5,344 bases of DNA from Thermoplasmata archaeon (GTDB lineage: Archaea; Thermoplasmatota; B47-G6; B47-G6B; 47-G6). Below, piece by piece: positions 1-5,186 of this stretch. The stretch is taken from positions 1-5,344 of the forward strand of contig QMTT01000078.1 in NCBI GenBank assembly GCA_003663565.1, in the 5' to 3' direction. A program made the position numbers and the translations under genes. The notes beneath the pieces are model-generated. The model ran no database searches. It was not told the origin of the DNA and saw nothing but the letters and a program-made list of their open reading frames with translations. Numbering within the stretch: position 1 is the stretch's first letter; the number at the start of each line of letters is the position of its first letter.

Positions 1-123
1 CGAGAAAATGAACAGCATGGGTTTGTCTGATGCAGATACTGAGGTAGATACTAACAATACTGTCAATCATGTCAATAGTAACATTGACGGTACGAAAAGT
101 AAAATTGACGTTACGAAAATTAA
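1..123. repeat. Left copy of exact 123-bp terminal overlap
   Basis: Bases 1-123 are identical, without a mismatch, to bases 5222-5344. The repeat begins at the first base of the window and its partner ends at the last base, so its true limits are not seen. It covers the first codons of gag, which is not where a classical terminal repeat would be expected. This fits a circular molecule read slightly more than once, or two head-to-tail copies. Confidence 0.97.
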
Positions 124-1327
124 ACCAGTGGTTCATGATAAAGTTATAGACAGTAGTCAGGCAGCTACCCGCACAGCATCCTCATTTGATGACTTGGAGC
201 GCGAGGCAGCCGCATTGGAGGAGATCGTCCGAAAGAAGGAAGAGGAGCTTCGATGGTCTAGGTTGGTGGAAAAAATTAACAATTTAAAAGCGCGTAATAC
301 TGAACTGGATACTGAACTTGAGAGTAGTGCACAGGCGGTCCGAGGTGCTAAAGTATCTGTATCGGCAAACCCGCGGCCAGATGCGAAGGAGATCCGTAAG
401 ATCGCAAAGTTAGAGGAGGCGAGACAGGATGAGCGTGAGAGTCGGCGGCGTAGGAAGGCAGAGAAGAAGGAGAGACGGGAGAGGAAGGAAGAGAAAAAGA
501 CAAAAAAGAAACTCGCTAAGCTCGCAACTCTCCAAGGACCTTCCCGTTCATTGCGAACGGGTGGTACTAGGAACACAGTTCGGTCTTCCACCAGCACAAC
601 GACCGATTCTGATGGTGAGTCATTTTTAGAGTTTTCGGATGTTGATCCTAGTGATAAACTAATGCCGTCTACATCTCATTCTCATAGCCAGCACATTCCA
701 TGTGATAACTCTGAACGTACACACAAAGCTAAAAGCCCTACAGTGGTTTCAGGGCTCTATACTAGAGCTAGTGAAACAGTAAAAAACACACAACGTTGGG
801 CCCATTCTGCAATAGAATGGGATTTGACAAGTGAGGCTGGTCTTCGGTTTGTTGACCTGGATTTTAAATTGTTGATGACAGGTGAAATGGAGATTATAAC
901 CGATATAAATACGTCAGCGATGGAGCGTGCAGGTCGATTACGCCTGATGAAGACGGTGTCATACCTATCGTTATCCCGACAATGGGAAGAGGTACAGAAT
1001 GCTTATGCGTCAGTCCTGAGACGCATCGAAGCAGGGAGGGCAGATTGGACGACAGATTTCCAATCTATTATCGATCTGTCCTTGATGCTGAGGACCAAAA
1101 AGATGGCAACAAAGCAGCCAACGAAGAGCTCAAAGGCTGATCCGGCAGACAAGTGGTTTTGTACGAAATACCAGAATGGTACTTGTGTTCTAGAAGATCA
1201 GCATAAAGGATATAATAATGGCAAGCAGGTCACATTCCATCATATTTGTGCCAAATGTTACCTGAATGATCACAAGGTTCAGCTGAAACATCCCGAATCG
1301 AGTCCGACATGTCCTCAGCGGAATTGA
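8..1327 (+). CDS. gag: Gag-like structural protein (coiled coil, capsid-like region, Cys/His knuckle)
   Basis: This is the putative nucleocapsid protein that would package element RNA. From the ATG at 8 it has 439 residues, but the frame is open to the window edge. Across the junction it continues from an ATG at 5187, giving 453 residues. ATG 17 has the best start context (A at -3, G at +4). Residues 61-110 form a predicted coiled coil, and 127-175 are a Lys/Arg/Glu-rich helix with an NLS-like run near 146-160. Residues 183-240 are Ser/Thr-rich and low in structure. Residues 242-365 form an alpha-helical block (SGLYTRASETVKN, DLDFKLLMTGEMEII) that I recognise as the DIRS/Ngaro Gag core. The C-terminus (381-435) is a Cys/His knuckle with C385, C393, H399, H411/H412, C414, C417, H428 and C435. 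The protein ends at a TGA that shares its frame with the RT region. A strong splice donor lies at codon 203, between the basic region and the core. Confidence 0.85.
   Translation: MNSMGLSDADTEVDTNNTVNHVNSNIDGTKSKIDVTKIKPVVHDKVIDSSQAATRTASSFDDLEREAAALEEIVRKKEEELRWSRLVEKINNLKARNTELDTELESSAQAVRGAKVSVSANPRPDAKEIRKIAKLEEARQDERESRRRRKAEKKERRERKEEKKTKKKLAKLATLQGPSRSLRTGGTRNTVRSSTSTTTDSDGESFLEFSDVDPSDKLMPSTSHSHSQHIPCDNSERTHKAKSPTVVSGLYTRASETVKNTQRWAHSAIEWDLTSEAGLRFVDLDFKLLMTGEMEIITDINTSAMERAGRLRLMKTVSYLSLSRQWEEVQNAYASVLRRIEAGRADWTTDFQSIIDLSLMLRTKKMATKQPTKSSKADPADKWFCTKYQNGTCVLEDQHKGYNNGKQVTFHHICAKCYLNDHKVQLKHPESSPTCPQRN
83..124 (+). repeat. 21-bp tandem duplication in gag N-terminus
   Basis: Two adjacent 21-base units (83-103 and 104-124) agree at 19 of 21 positions and encode the heptads IDGTKSK and IDVTKIK. 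Just upstream, TGTCAAT is repeated at 61-67 and 70-76. The N-terminus of Gag is evidently growing by small in-frame duplications and is probably disordered. The window-end overlap stops one base before the end of the second unit. Confidence 0.85.
543..561 (+). other. Perfect 7-bp hairpin in gag RNA, upstream of the splice donor
   Basis: CCCGTTC (543-549) pairs fully with GAACGGG (555-561) around a 5-base loop. It lies about 50 bases before the proposed donor at 614/615. It could affect donor use or RNA packaging, but a stem of this size can also arise by chance within coding sequence. Confidence 0.4.
615..620 (+). other. Putative 5' splice site (G|GTGAGT) inside gag
   Basis: The bases GATG|GTGAGT match the metazoan donor consensus at -1 and at every position from +1 to +6. 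The cut would fall after the first base (g614) of gag codon 203, leaving a phase-1 exon end. Both proposed acceptors downstream need exactly one leading base to stay in frame, so the same donor fits both. The site separates the coiled-coil/basic N-terminus from the capsid-like core, a sensible domain boundary for a shared leader exon. Not proven: no transcript data are available here. Confidence 0.55.
734..756 (+). other. 6-bp hairpin in gag RNA
   Basis: AGCCCT (734-739) pairs with AGGGCT (751-756) around an 11-base loop. It is followed by the interrupted palindrome ACTAG-AG-CTAGT (761-772) and by a longer hairpin at 801-821. Together they make a locally structured stretch just after the proposed donor, in RNA that would be intron in spliced forms and present only in full-length RNA. 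Confidence 0.3.
801..821 (+). other. Perfect 8-bp hairpin in gag RNA
   Basis: CCCATTCT (801-808) pairs fully with AGAATGGG (814-821) around the 5-base loop GCAAT. It lies in the conserved Gag core coding region (QRWAHSAIEWD). Because it sits inside the proposed intron, it would mark unspliced genomic RNA, as retroviral packaging signals do. That role is only an analogy. Confidence 0.4.
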
Positions 1328-1333
1328 CAACCA
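1325..1333 (+). promoter_or_regulatory. Leaky stop: TGA CAA CCA between gag and RT, same frame
   Basis: The gag stop TGA is followed at once by CAACCA, which fits the CAR-YYA context known from tobacco mosaic virus-type stop codon readthrough. The frame stays open from 1328 to 3019 and encodes RT-RNase H. A weak inverted repeat (AACCA 1329-1333, TGGTT 1350-1354) follows. Readthrough would yield a Gag-RT-RNaseH fusion. Alternatives are a nonsense mutation in a once continuous gag-pol frame, or splicing past the stop: AG at 1333-1334 is in phase with donor 614 but lacks a pyrimidine tract. Confidence 0.55.
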
Positions 1334-3019
1334 GAGGATGAACTTCACGTGGTTAGTGATATAGTGACAGCTTCCGGTAAATATAATTTTGAACTTTTGA
1401 GAATTCCGGTGAAGTCCAATTGGAACATTACAAGGTGTAGAAGTTTATTAGAAGACTATGATGACAAAACTATTTGTGACTATATCGAATTTGGTTGGCC
1501 AGTAAGTCACACTTTGGTTAAGAAATTAAATCAAAAAACAGAAAACCACGCTGGGGTCCTCCAGTATGAGGAGGCAATAGATGAGTATCTGAAAGTCGAG
1601 GTGGAGAGAGGTTCAGCAATTGGACCATTCCAAAAGAATCCATTTAACAGGGAGATAGCCATTTCCCCACTAAATGCCATACCCAAAAAAGACACTGTTG
1701 AACCTAGGGTTATTCTAGACCTTAGTTTTCCTCAAGGGTCTTCTATAAATGATGGGATAAGTGCTACGCACTATTTGGGGGAGGAGATTTCTACTATATA
1801 CCCAAGAGTAGATGACTTGGTTGATTTAATTCATAAAAAAGGTAGGGGATGTCTTCTTTTCAAAAAGGATTTAAAAAAGGCCTATCGGCAAATTCCTATT
1901 GACCCTTCTGACATACCATTATTGGGTTACAAATGGAGGGGAAATCTATATTTCGATAGCTCCTTGCCAATGGGGTTGCGCTCATCGGCATATATATGTC
2001 AGAGAGTGACTTCGGCTGTGAGTTATTTGATGATTAGAAATGGTTTTTCTCTCCTGAATTATCTGGATGACTTTGCAGGCGCAGAGGTTCCAGGTAAGGC
2101 GATGGCAGCTTACAACAAATTGGGAGAGATATTGCAGCAGATGGGACTAAAGGAATCTCCAAGTAAAGCCTGCTCTCCAACAGAAGTGATGTCATTTCTA
2201 GGAGTGTTGTTTGACACAAACAAGTTAACATTAGAGGTGACAGTTGAGCGACTAAATGAGATTCAAGATCTGCTGGGGACATGGCAAAAGAAAAGGTCTG
2301 CAACAAAGAAAGAGTTGGAGTCCCTAATTGGAAAGCTCATGTTTATCACTAAATGCGTAAGGGGGTCCAGGGTGTTCATGGCTAGGATTCTTGCAGCTTT
2401 AAGAGAAATGGATAATGATATAAGCTACAAGCTCGATGTGGAATTAATGAAAGATCTTGAATGGTGGGACTGTTTCCTGCGAAAATTTAACGGTACAGTT
2501 ATGATGCCATTTCAGGATTGGTCGAAACCTGACTCGGTAATTGCTGTGGATGCCTGTATGACTGGTTTGGGAGGGATATGTTGGGGGACCAACGAGGTTT
2601 TCCACATTAAACTTCCCTTAGATTATACGGGCAACAAATTCCACATCAATGAGCTTGAATGCCTCTGTCTTGTGATATCTTTGAAAATTTGGGGTAAATC
2701 ACTACAGCGAAAGAAGATCCTAATTTTCAGTGACAACATGGTGACAGTGTCAGTAGTAAATTCAGGAAAATCTCACACCAAGTTCCTACAAGCCTGCATC
2801 CGTGAGATTGCCTTTGTCATGTGTACTAATGAGTCGGAAATTCGTGCAATACATATAGAAGGAAAAGAAAACCGGGTACCCGACTATTTATCAAGGTGGT
2901 ATAATGACGGCAAATATCAGGGGTTATTCTGGAATGAGATGTTAAGGCTGGATCGTTTACATAATGTGAAGGAAATAGAAGTACCGTTGGATTTATTAAC
3001 ATTAAAAAGCACATGGTAG
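1328..3019 (+). CDS. pol: Reverse transcriptase-RNase H (gag-pol readthrough part)
   Basis: This region copies element RNA into DNA and removes the RNA strand. Counting residues from the GTG at 1349: residues 105-136 hold the RT fingers (ISPLNAIPKK, RVILDLSFP, SINDG). Motif A is KKDLKKAYRQIPI with D174, motif B is LPMGLRSSAYICQR (206-219), and motif C is YLDD (238-241). The thumb/connection follows (SFLGVLFD, 282-289). RNase H then has D401 (VDACMTG), E437 (INELECL), D462 (FSDNM) and D512 (RVPDYLSRW). All catalytic residues are present. There is no ATG before residue 208, inside the RT palm, and GTG is not a normal eukaryotic start, so the region is almost certainly made as an extension of Gag. 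It shares the gag frame and follows the TGA directly. The RT and RNase H motifs are of DIRS/Ngaro type. No protease is visible. Confidence 0.96.
   Translation, partial: QPEDELHVVSDIVTASGKYNFELLRIPVKSNWNITRCRSLLEDYDDKTICDYIEFGWPVSHTLVKKLNQKTENHAGVLQYEEAIDEYLKVEVERGSAIGPFQKNPFNREIAISPLNAIPKKDTVEPRVILDLSFPQGSSINDGISATHYLGEEISTIYPRVDDLVDLIHKKGRGCLLFKKDLKKAYRQIPIDPSDIPLLGYKWRGNLYFDSSLPMGLRSSAYICQRVTSAVSYLMIRNGFSLLNYLDDFAGAEVPGKAMAAYNKLGEILQQMGLKESPSKACSPTEVMSFLGVLFDTNKLTLEVTVERLNEIQDLLGTWQKKRSATKKELESLIGKLMFITKCVRGSRVFMARILAALREMDNDISYKLDVELMKDLEWWDCFLRKFNGTVMMPFQDWSKPDSVIAVDACMTGLGGICWGTNEVFHIKLPLDYTGNKFHINELECLCLVISLKIWGKSLQRKKILIFSDNMVTVSVVNSGKSHTKFLQACIREIAFVMCTNESEIRAIHIEGKENRVPDYLSRWYNDGKYQGLFWNEMLRLDRLHNVKEIEVPLDLLTLKSTW
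2089..2099 (+). other. Second donor-like sequence (CAG|GTAAGG) inside RT
   Basis: CAG|GTAAGG, with the cut after g2093, is close to an ideal splice donor. It also leaves a single G after codon position 1, the same phase as the gag donor. It lies just after the YLDD motif, so use of it would truncate RT. The bases simply encode Pro-Gly-Lys, so a chance match is the more likely reading. Confidence 0.2.
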
Positions 3020-3063
3020 TAATTATGGTATTATCTTTATCATTTGCTTAAAATTTTGTACAT

Positions 3064-4095
3064 ATGTGTGACATTGGATTATTTATGATTATTCTCATCA
3101 TAGAACAATGGCAGTTATTACTGACGGATGCTCAGAACCTGATGTCGAATGCATTTGCAGCAGGAACGGCAGCTAATCTAGAAACACAAATTTCTGGCTA
3201 TAAACGGTTTTGTGAGTATTTCCATATTACAGAGGCTTTGCCGGCAACCCCACAGATCCTAACAGCCTACATAACATTCCTAGCCAGGAGTATGAAATCA
3301 CAGCGTAGCATCCAGAATTATTTGAGTGGTGTAAAAATGTTTCACTTGTTGAAGGGAGCAGATCATTCTGCCTTTGGTGATCTGTCAGTAAAGCTAACTA
3401 TGAGAGGTATTGGACGTACTTTATGCCATACAGTAAAACAAGCTTTACCCATCACTCCTATTATACTGGTATCTATGTTGGATTGGTTGGATTTAGATGA
3501 CCCATTAGATGCTACTTATTGGGCGTTATTTCTCATATGTTTCTTTCTTTTCCTTCGTAAATCCAACATTGTACCTACGTCGGTACGGGGGTTTGATGCG
3601 GAGAAACAATTTATCCGGTCAGACTTTCAAATATCGAAGGGCGTTATGTTGGTGAATGGAAAGTGGTCAAAAACTAATCAAACAGGGGACCGTTCAGGGG
3701 GTTTGCCGGTAGTGTCTGTAACTGGATCTCCTCTATGCCCTATTGTAGCTTTCAAGCGAATGTGCAGATTGCTTCCAGCACCGAAGTCTGCACCAGCATT
3801 TGGAATGATGAAGAATGGTAGATACACTGTATTAACATATAGTTTATTTCAGGCGAAGCTCCGTGTGTTGTTATCAGCCATCGGAAAGAACCCTTCGTTG
3901 TATTCTACACACTCCTTCCGTAGAGGTGGAGCTTCATTTGCATTTCAGGCTGGTATTCCAATAGAGTTAGTTAAGACTTTAGGTGATTGGCGCAGCGATG
4001 CATATCTCCGTTATTTGCATATGCCATTGGAGCTGAGAACTGATGCAGCACGTACATTCCGGACTCATCTACAACAAGAATTAAATATGAAGTGA
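3064..4095 (+). CDS. Tyrosine recombinase (integrase), Ngaro/Crypton type
   Basis: This protein would integrate element DNA by strand exchange through a covalent 3'-phosphotyrosine, in place of a DDE integrase. From the ATG at 3064 it has 343 residues. Residues 20-100 match the helical core-binding domain (AFAAGTAANLETQISGYKRF). The catalytic domain follows with R165 (FLRKSN), a likely beta-hairpin Lys K203 (KWSKTNQ), H283 and R286 (HSFRRGGAS), W309 in the second His position (GDW) and Y317 as the probable nucleophile (Y314 is the alternative). The set is complete. The first 13 residues are hydrophobic, encoded by a T-rich stretch that looks like an intron end, and do not resemble the family. 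The likelier protein starts at codon 3103-3105, with its first base supplied by g614 after splicing, giving about 330 residues behind a Gag N-terminus. The ATG at 3064 has poor context (C at -3). If unspliced, Met27 (3142) is another possible start. Confidence 0.94.
   Translation: MCDIGLFMIILIIEQWQLLLTDAQNLMSNAFAAGTAANLETQISGYKRFCEYFHITEALPATPQILTAYITFLARSMKSQRSIQNYLSGVKMFHLLKGADHSAFGDLSVKLTMRGIGRTLCHTVKQALPITPIILVSMLDWLDLDDPLDATYWALFLICFFLFLRKSNIVPTSVRGFDAEKQFIRSDFQISKGVMLVNGKWSKTNQTGDRSGGLPVVSVTGSPLCPIVAFKRMCRLLPAPKSAPAFGMMKNGRYTVLTYSLFQAKLRVLLSAIGKNPSLYSTHSFRRGGASFAFQAGIPIELVKTLGDWRSDAYLRYLHMPLELRTDAARTFRTHLQQELNMK
3069..3103 (+). other. Putative 3' splice site for the recombinase exon
   Basis: TGAC at 3069-3072 could serve as a branch site, with its A 32 bases before the cut. 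A T-rich stretch (ATTATTCTCATCATAG) then ends in AG at 3102-3103. Exon start 3104 needs one incoming base to restore codon GAA, and the gag donor supplies g614, recreating GAA (Glu). The pyrimidine tract is only moderate, so this acceptor is less certain than the one at 4133. Confidence 0.45.
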
Positions 4096-4101
4096 AAGGC
4101 A

Positions 4102-4133
4102 TTACAATGAGAAAATTCTCTTTTACATTGCAG
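4102..4133 (+). other. Putative 3' splice site for the SGNH exon
   Basis: TTAC (4102-4105) places a possible branch A 29 bases before the cut. The tract ATTCTCTTTTACATTGCAG (4115-4133) is a textbook acceptor followed by G. Exon start 4134 needs one incoming base for codon GGC, and g614 from the gag donor gives GGC (Gly). The site lies just after the recombinase stop (4093-4095). Confidence 0.6.
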
Positions 4134-4714
4134 GCGAGAAACGTCAATGGTCCAAACGTCCAGTAATTTCTGACTCAATGCTGAGGTCAGTGCCGTTCAC
4201 GTTCAAATCCCACCCGATAATTAGAAGAGGTGCGACTATCAAGACCTTCATCGGAGCTATCGAGGGAATTGCCGGGTACGCGCCGATTAAACTAACTAAT
4301 TACGATCTAATAGTAGTTAATGTCGGTACTAATGATGTCGGTAATGGCAGATCGGTAACCCAAATAGAAGGGGATATGATTAGGTTGTTCGAAACAATTC
4401 GGATAATGAATAAGCATGCAACCATCACAATTGCTAGTATTCTAAACCGGCCCTGTGATGATAACACTTCTAGGGACACCGTAAATAATGCCAATGCTGC
4501 GTTCGTTAAACTATGTACTAACAAACCTAACAGTTTCTACTTGCGAACCGCATCAATCTTCCGCCTGGACAAGAACTGTCTGAAAATAGAACTATTTACA
4601 GTTGAGGGACTACATTTGAACAGTTTTGGGAAGAAGAGAATTGGAGGTTATTTGAGCTCAATGCTTGGCAACGGCAACATAAGAACCATGTTGCGTCGTT
4701 ATCCTGGAAAATAA
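4134..4714 (+). CDS. SGNH/GDSL-like hydrolase exon
   Basis: This is a putative esterase of the SGNH fold; similar accessory frames occur in some Ngaro and other animal retrotransposons, with unknown substrate. The only in-frame ATG ahead of the main domain is at 4178, but block I (RPVISDSMLRSV) straddles it. The catalytic Ser codon (4175-4177) is immediately before that ATG, so a protein starting there lacks its nucleophile. The open frame runs back to 4091 with no ATG, and a strong acceptor ends at 4133, so I set the exon at 4134. Numbered from the 4178 Met, block II Gly is G18 (RRGAT), block III is GTND (50-53), and block V is EGLHLN with H146. Two oddities: block I reads SDS where GDS is usual, and the Asp of the DxxH pair is Glu (E143). 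The Ser, Asn and His expected for catalysis are present. The exon encodes about 193 residues and ends in TAA. Fold 0.85; activity unsure. Confidence 0.82.
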
Positions 4715-4830
4715 TGTGCCTTAAGAACAGTGCAAGTGGTTTGGGGTTTGGCCTATGTTGTATTACTTGTCTGTTAGTATTATTGTATATGGTATAGAAT
4801 ATATGTATGATCATGTTTAATATAGTATGA

Positions 4831-4905
4831 GTATATAGGTTGGAAGATGGTCTGCTAAGGTTATCATATAATAATCTGCATTTATGTTATGTTGTATATA
4901 GGTTG
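4831..4905. repeat. 12-bp direct repeat pair GTATATAGGTTG, 63 bp apart
   Basis: GTATATAGGTTG occurs at 4831-4842 and again at 4894-4905. The flanks are also AT-rich but differ. A 12-base identity within about 500 bases is unusual though not impossible in AT-rich DNA. It could be a protein-binding pair, a relic of split direct repeats, or the edge of an old small duplication. Confidence 0.5.
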
Positions 4906-4988
4906 TGTGACACTTGTTAATTCTGCACGAACAAGCCACCTTTGAAATTCATGTGTGTTTTGTTCTTATATTTGTACTGCGCTACTCG

Positions 4989-5052
4989 GTGAGTAAAATA
5001 CCTCTCTACCTTACAACCCGGCGATCATTGTACCCCTCTTTATTCCATTAAG
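4989..5052 (+). other. Possible 64-bp leader mini-intron
   Basis: CG|GTGAGTAA at 4988/4989 matches the donor consensus from +1 to +6. A pyrimidine-rich stretch (TACCCCTCTTTATTCC) then leads to ATTAAG, with AG at 5051-5052. The implied intron would be 64 bases, near the lower limit for animals. It can only be used if transcription starts upstream of 4989, which would not fit the TATA-like box at 5076. Confidence 0.22.
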
Positions 5053-5055
5053 AGG
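5035..5055. other. Small hairpin CCTCTT-9-AAGAGG
   Basis: CCTCTT (5035-5040) and AAGAGG (5050-5055) form a 6-bp inverted repeat with a 9-base spacer. An inverted pair with this geometry could be a recombinase arm site, since tyrosine recombinases bind inverted arms around a 6-8 base core. It could equally be chance. Confidence 0.25.
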
Positions 5056-5072
5056 ACGTAATGAGATCCGGC

Positions 5073-5110
5073 GTTTATATATCTTGACATGTCAGTCGTT
5101 ACCTAGCAAC
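5073..5110 (+). promoter_or_regulatory. Candidate core promoter: TATA-like box and RFX X-box
   Basis: TTTATATATC gives a TATATA core at 5076-5081. A start about 30 bases on would fall near 5106, leaving roughly 80 bases of leader before the ATG at 5187. At 5098-5110, GTTACC-T-AGCAAC fits the RFX X-box pattern GTNRCC-N(0-3)-RGYAAC at every fixed position. The 10-base palindrome TGACATGTCA (5085-5094) lies between them. Two very short upstream frames (ATG 5061 and ATG 5089) would enter the leader only if transcription starts earlier. All of this is pattern matching. Confidence 0.35.
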
Positions 5111-5133
5111 GTCGGTTGTGTTTACCTTATTCG

Positions 5134-5146
5134 GCCGCCATCATTC
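5134..5146 (+). promoter_or_regulatory. YY1-like GCCGCCAT next to Inr-like TCATTC
   Basis: GCCGCCAT (5134-5141) resembles the core of the YY1 site, which sets the start point in some retroelements. TCATTC (5141-5146) fits the insect-type initiator TCAKTY. This is a second candidate start region about 40 bases before the gag ATG and competes with the TATA-like box. Short motifs, so weak. Confidence 0.2.
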
Positions 5147-5147
5147 A

Positions 5148-5181
5148 AATTGAAAATTGAAATTAAAGGAATTGAAAATTG
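5148..5181. repeat. Direct repeat AATTGAAAATTG in gag leader, 22-bp spacing
   Basis: AATTGAAAATTG occurs at 5148-5159 and 5170-5181, with a partial third copy (ATTGAAATTA, 5157-5166) between them. The stretch is purine- and A/T-rich, has little structure, and ends six bases before the first gag ATG. It may serve as an unstructured leader or a replication-slippage product. Confidence 0.6.
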
Positions 5182-5186
5182 TTTAA

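Larger units (their letters stand above)
4715..5186 (+). other. Non-coding control region between SGNH and gag
   Basis: These 472 bases hold no credible gene on either strand. The first half (about 4750-4915) is AT-rich with TAT/TGT runs and looks like a 3' untranslated region. The second half has more mixed composition, with a TATA-like box, short palindromes and a purine-rich leader before gag. In a circle or tandem array it must supply the RNA 3' end, the promoter, the 5' leader and the sites used by the recombinase. No AATAAA is present. The only common variant, ATTAAA (5162-5167), is 20 bases before the gag ATG. No pair of long repeats of the split-direct-repeat kind is seen inside it, as expected if the unit has only one copy of each. 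Confidence 0.7.

Noticed and set aside
157..597. Antisense open frame of 146 codons
   Set aside because: It is the complement of the Lys/Glu-rich gag helix and gives a low-complexity Ser/Phe/Leu protein with no domain; a shadow of gag.
429..629. Small Arg-rich + strand frame inside gag
   Set aside because: It is a shifted reading of the purine-rich gag helix codons, with no family features and no regulatory support.
1325..1327. TGA as a sense codon in a non-standard genetic code
   Set aside because: No other in-frame TGA occurs in the conserved domains, Trp is encoded by TGG throughout, and YR also ends at TGA, so the standard code fits.
1349..1351. GTG as start codon of RT
   Set aside because: The element is eukaryotic, where GTG starts are rare, and the frame runs without a stop back to the gag TGA; readthrough or splicing explains it better.
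2018..2023. GTGAGT inside RT as a splice donor
   Set aside because: It is preceded by T at -1 and encodes conserved RT residues; weaker than the 614 and 2093 sites and without an evident role.
2034..2306. Antisense frames opposite RT, YR and SGNH (2034-2306, 2826-3014, 4300-4524, 4596-4814)
   Set aside because: All are short, lie over well-supported + strand domains or AT-rich DNA, and show no recognisable motif.
3064..3102. Hydrophobic N-terminus of the recombinase as a membrane segment or signal peptide
   Set aside because: A nuclear DNA recombinase has no need of it, and the residues come from a T-rich stretch with branch-site and acceptor features; probably intron.
3064..4095. Bacterial integron or phage integrase
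   Set aside because: The GDWRSDAYLRYL and HSFRRGGAS signatures and the linked Gag and RT-RNase H are of the eukaryotic DIRS/Ngaro/Crypton type; no bacterial ribosome binding sites or attC-like sites are seen.
4178..4180. ATG 4178 as the start of the SGNH protein
   Set aside because: It would exclude the catalytic Ser codon at 4175-4177 and the rest of block I.
5162..5167. ATTAAA as the polyadenylation signal of the element
   Set aside because: It lies 20 bases before the gag start codon with no GT-rich element after it; use would require a transcript longer than one unit. Not excluded, but unsupported.
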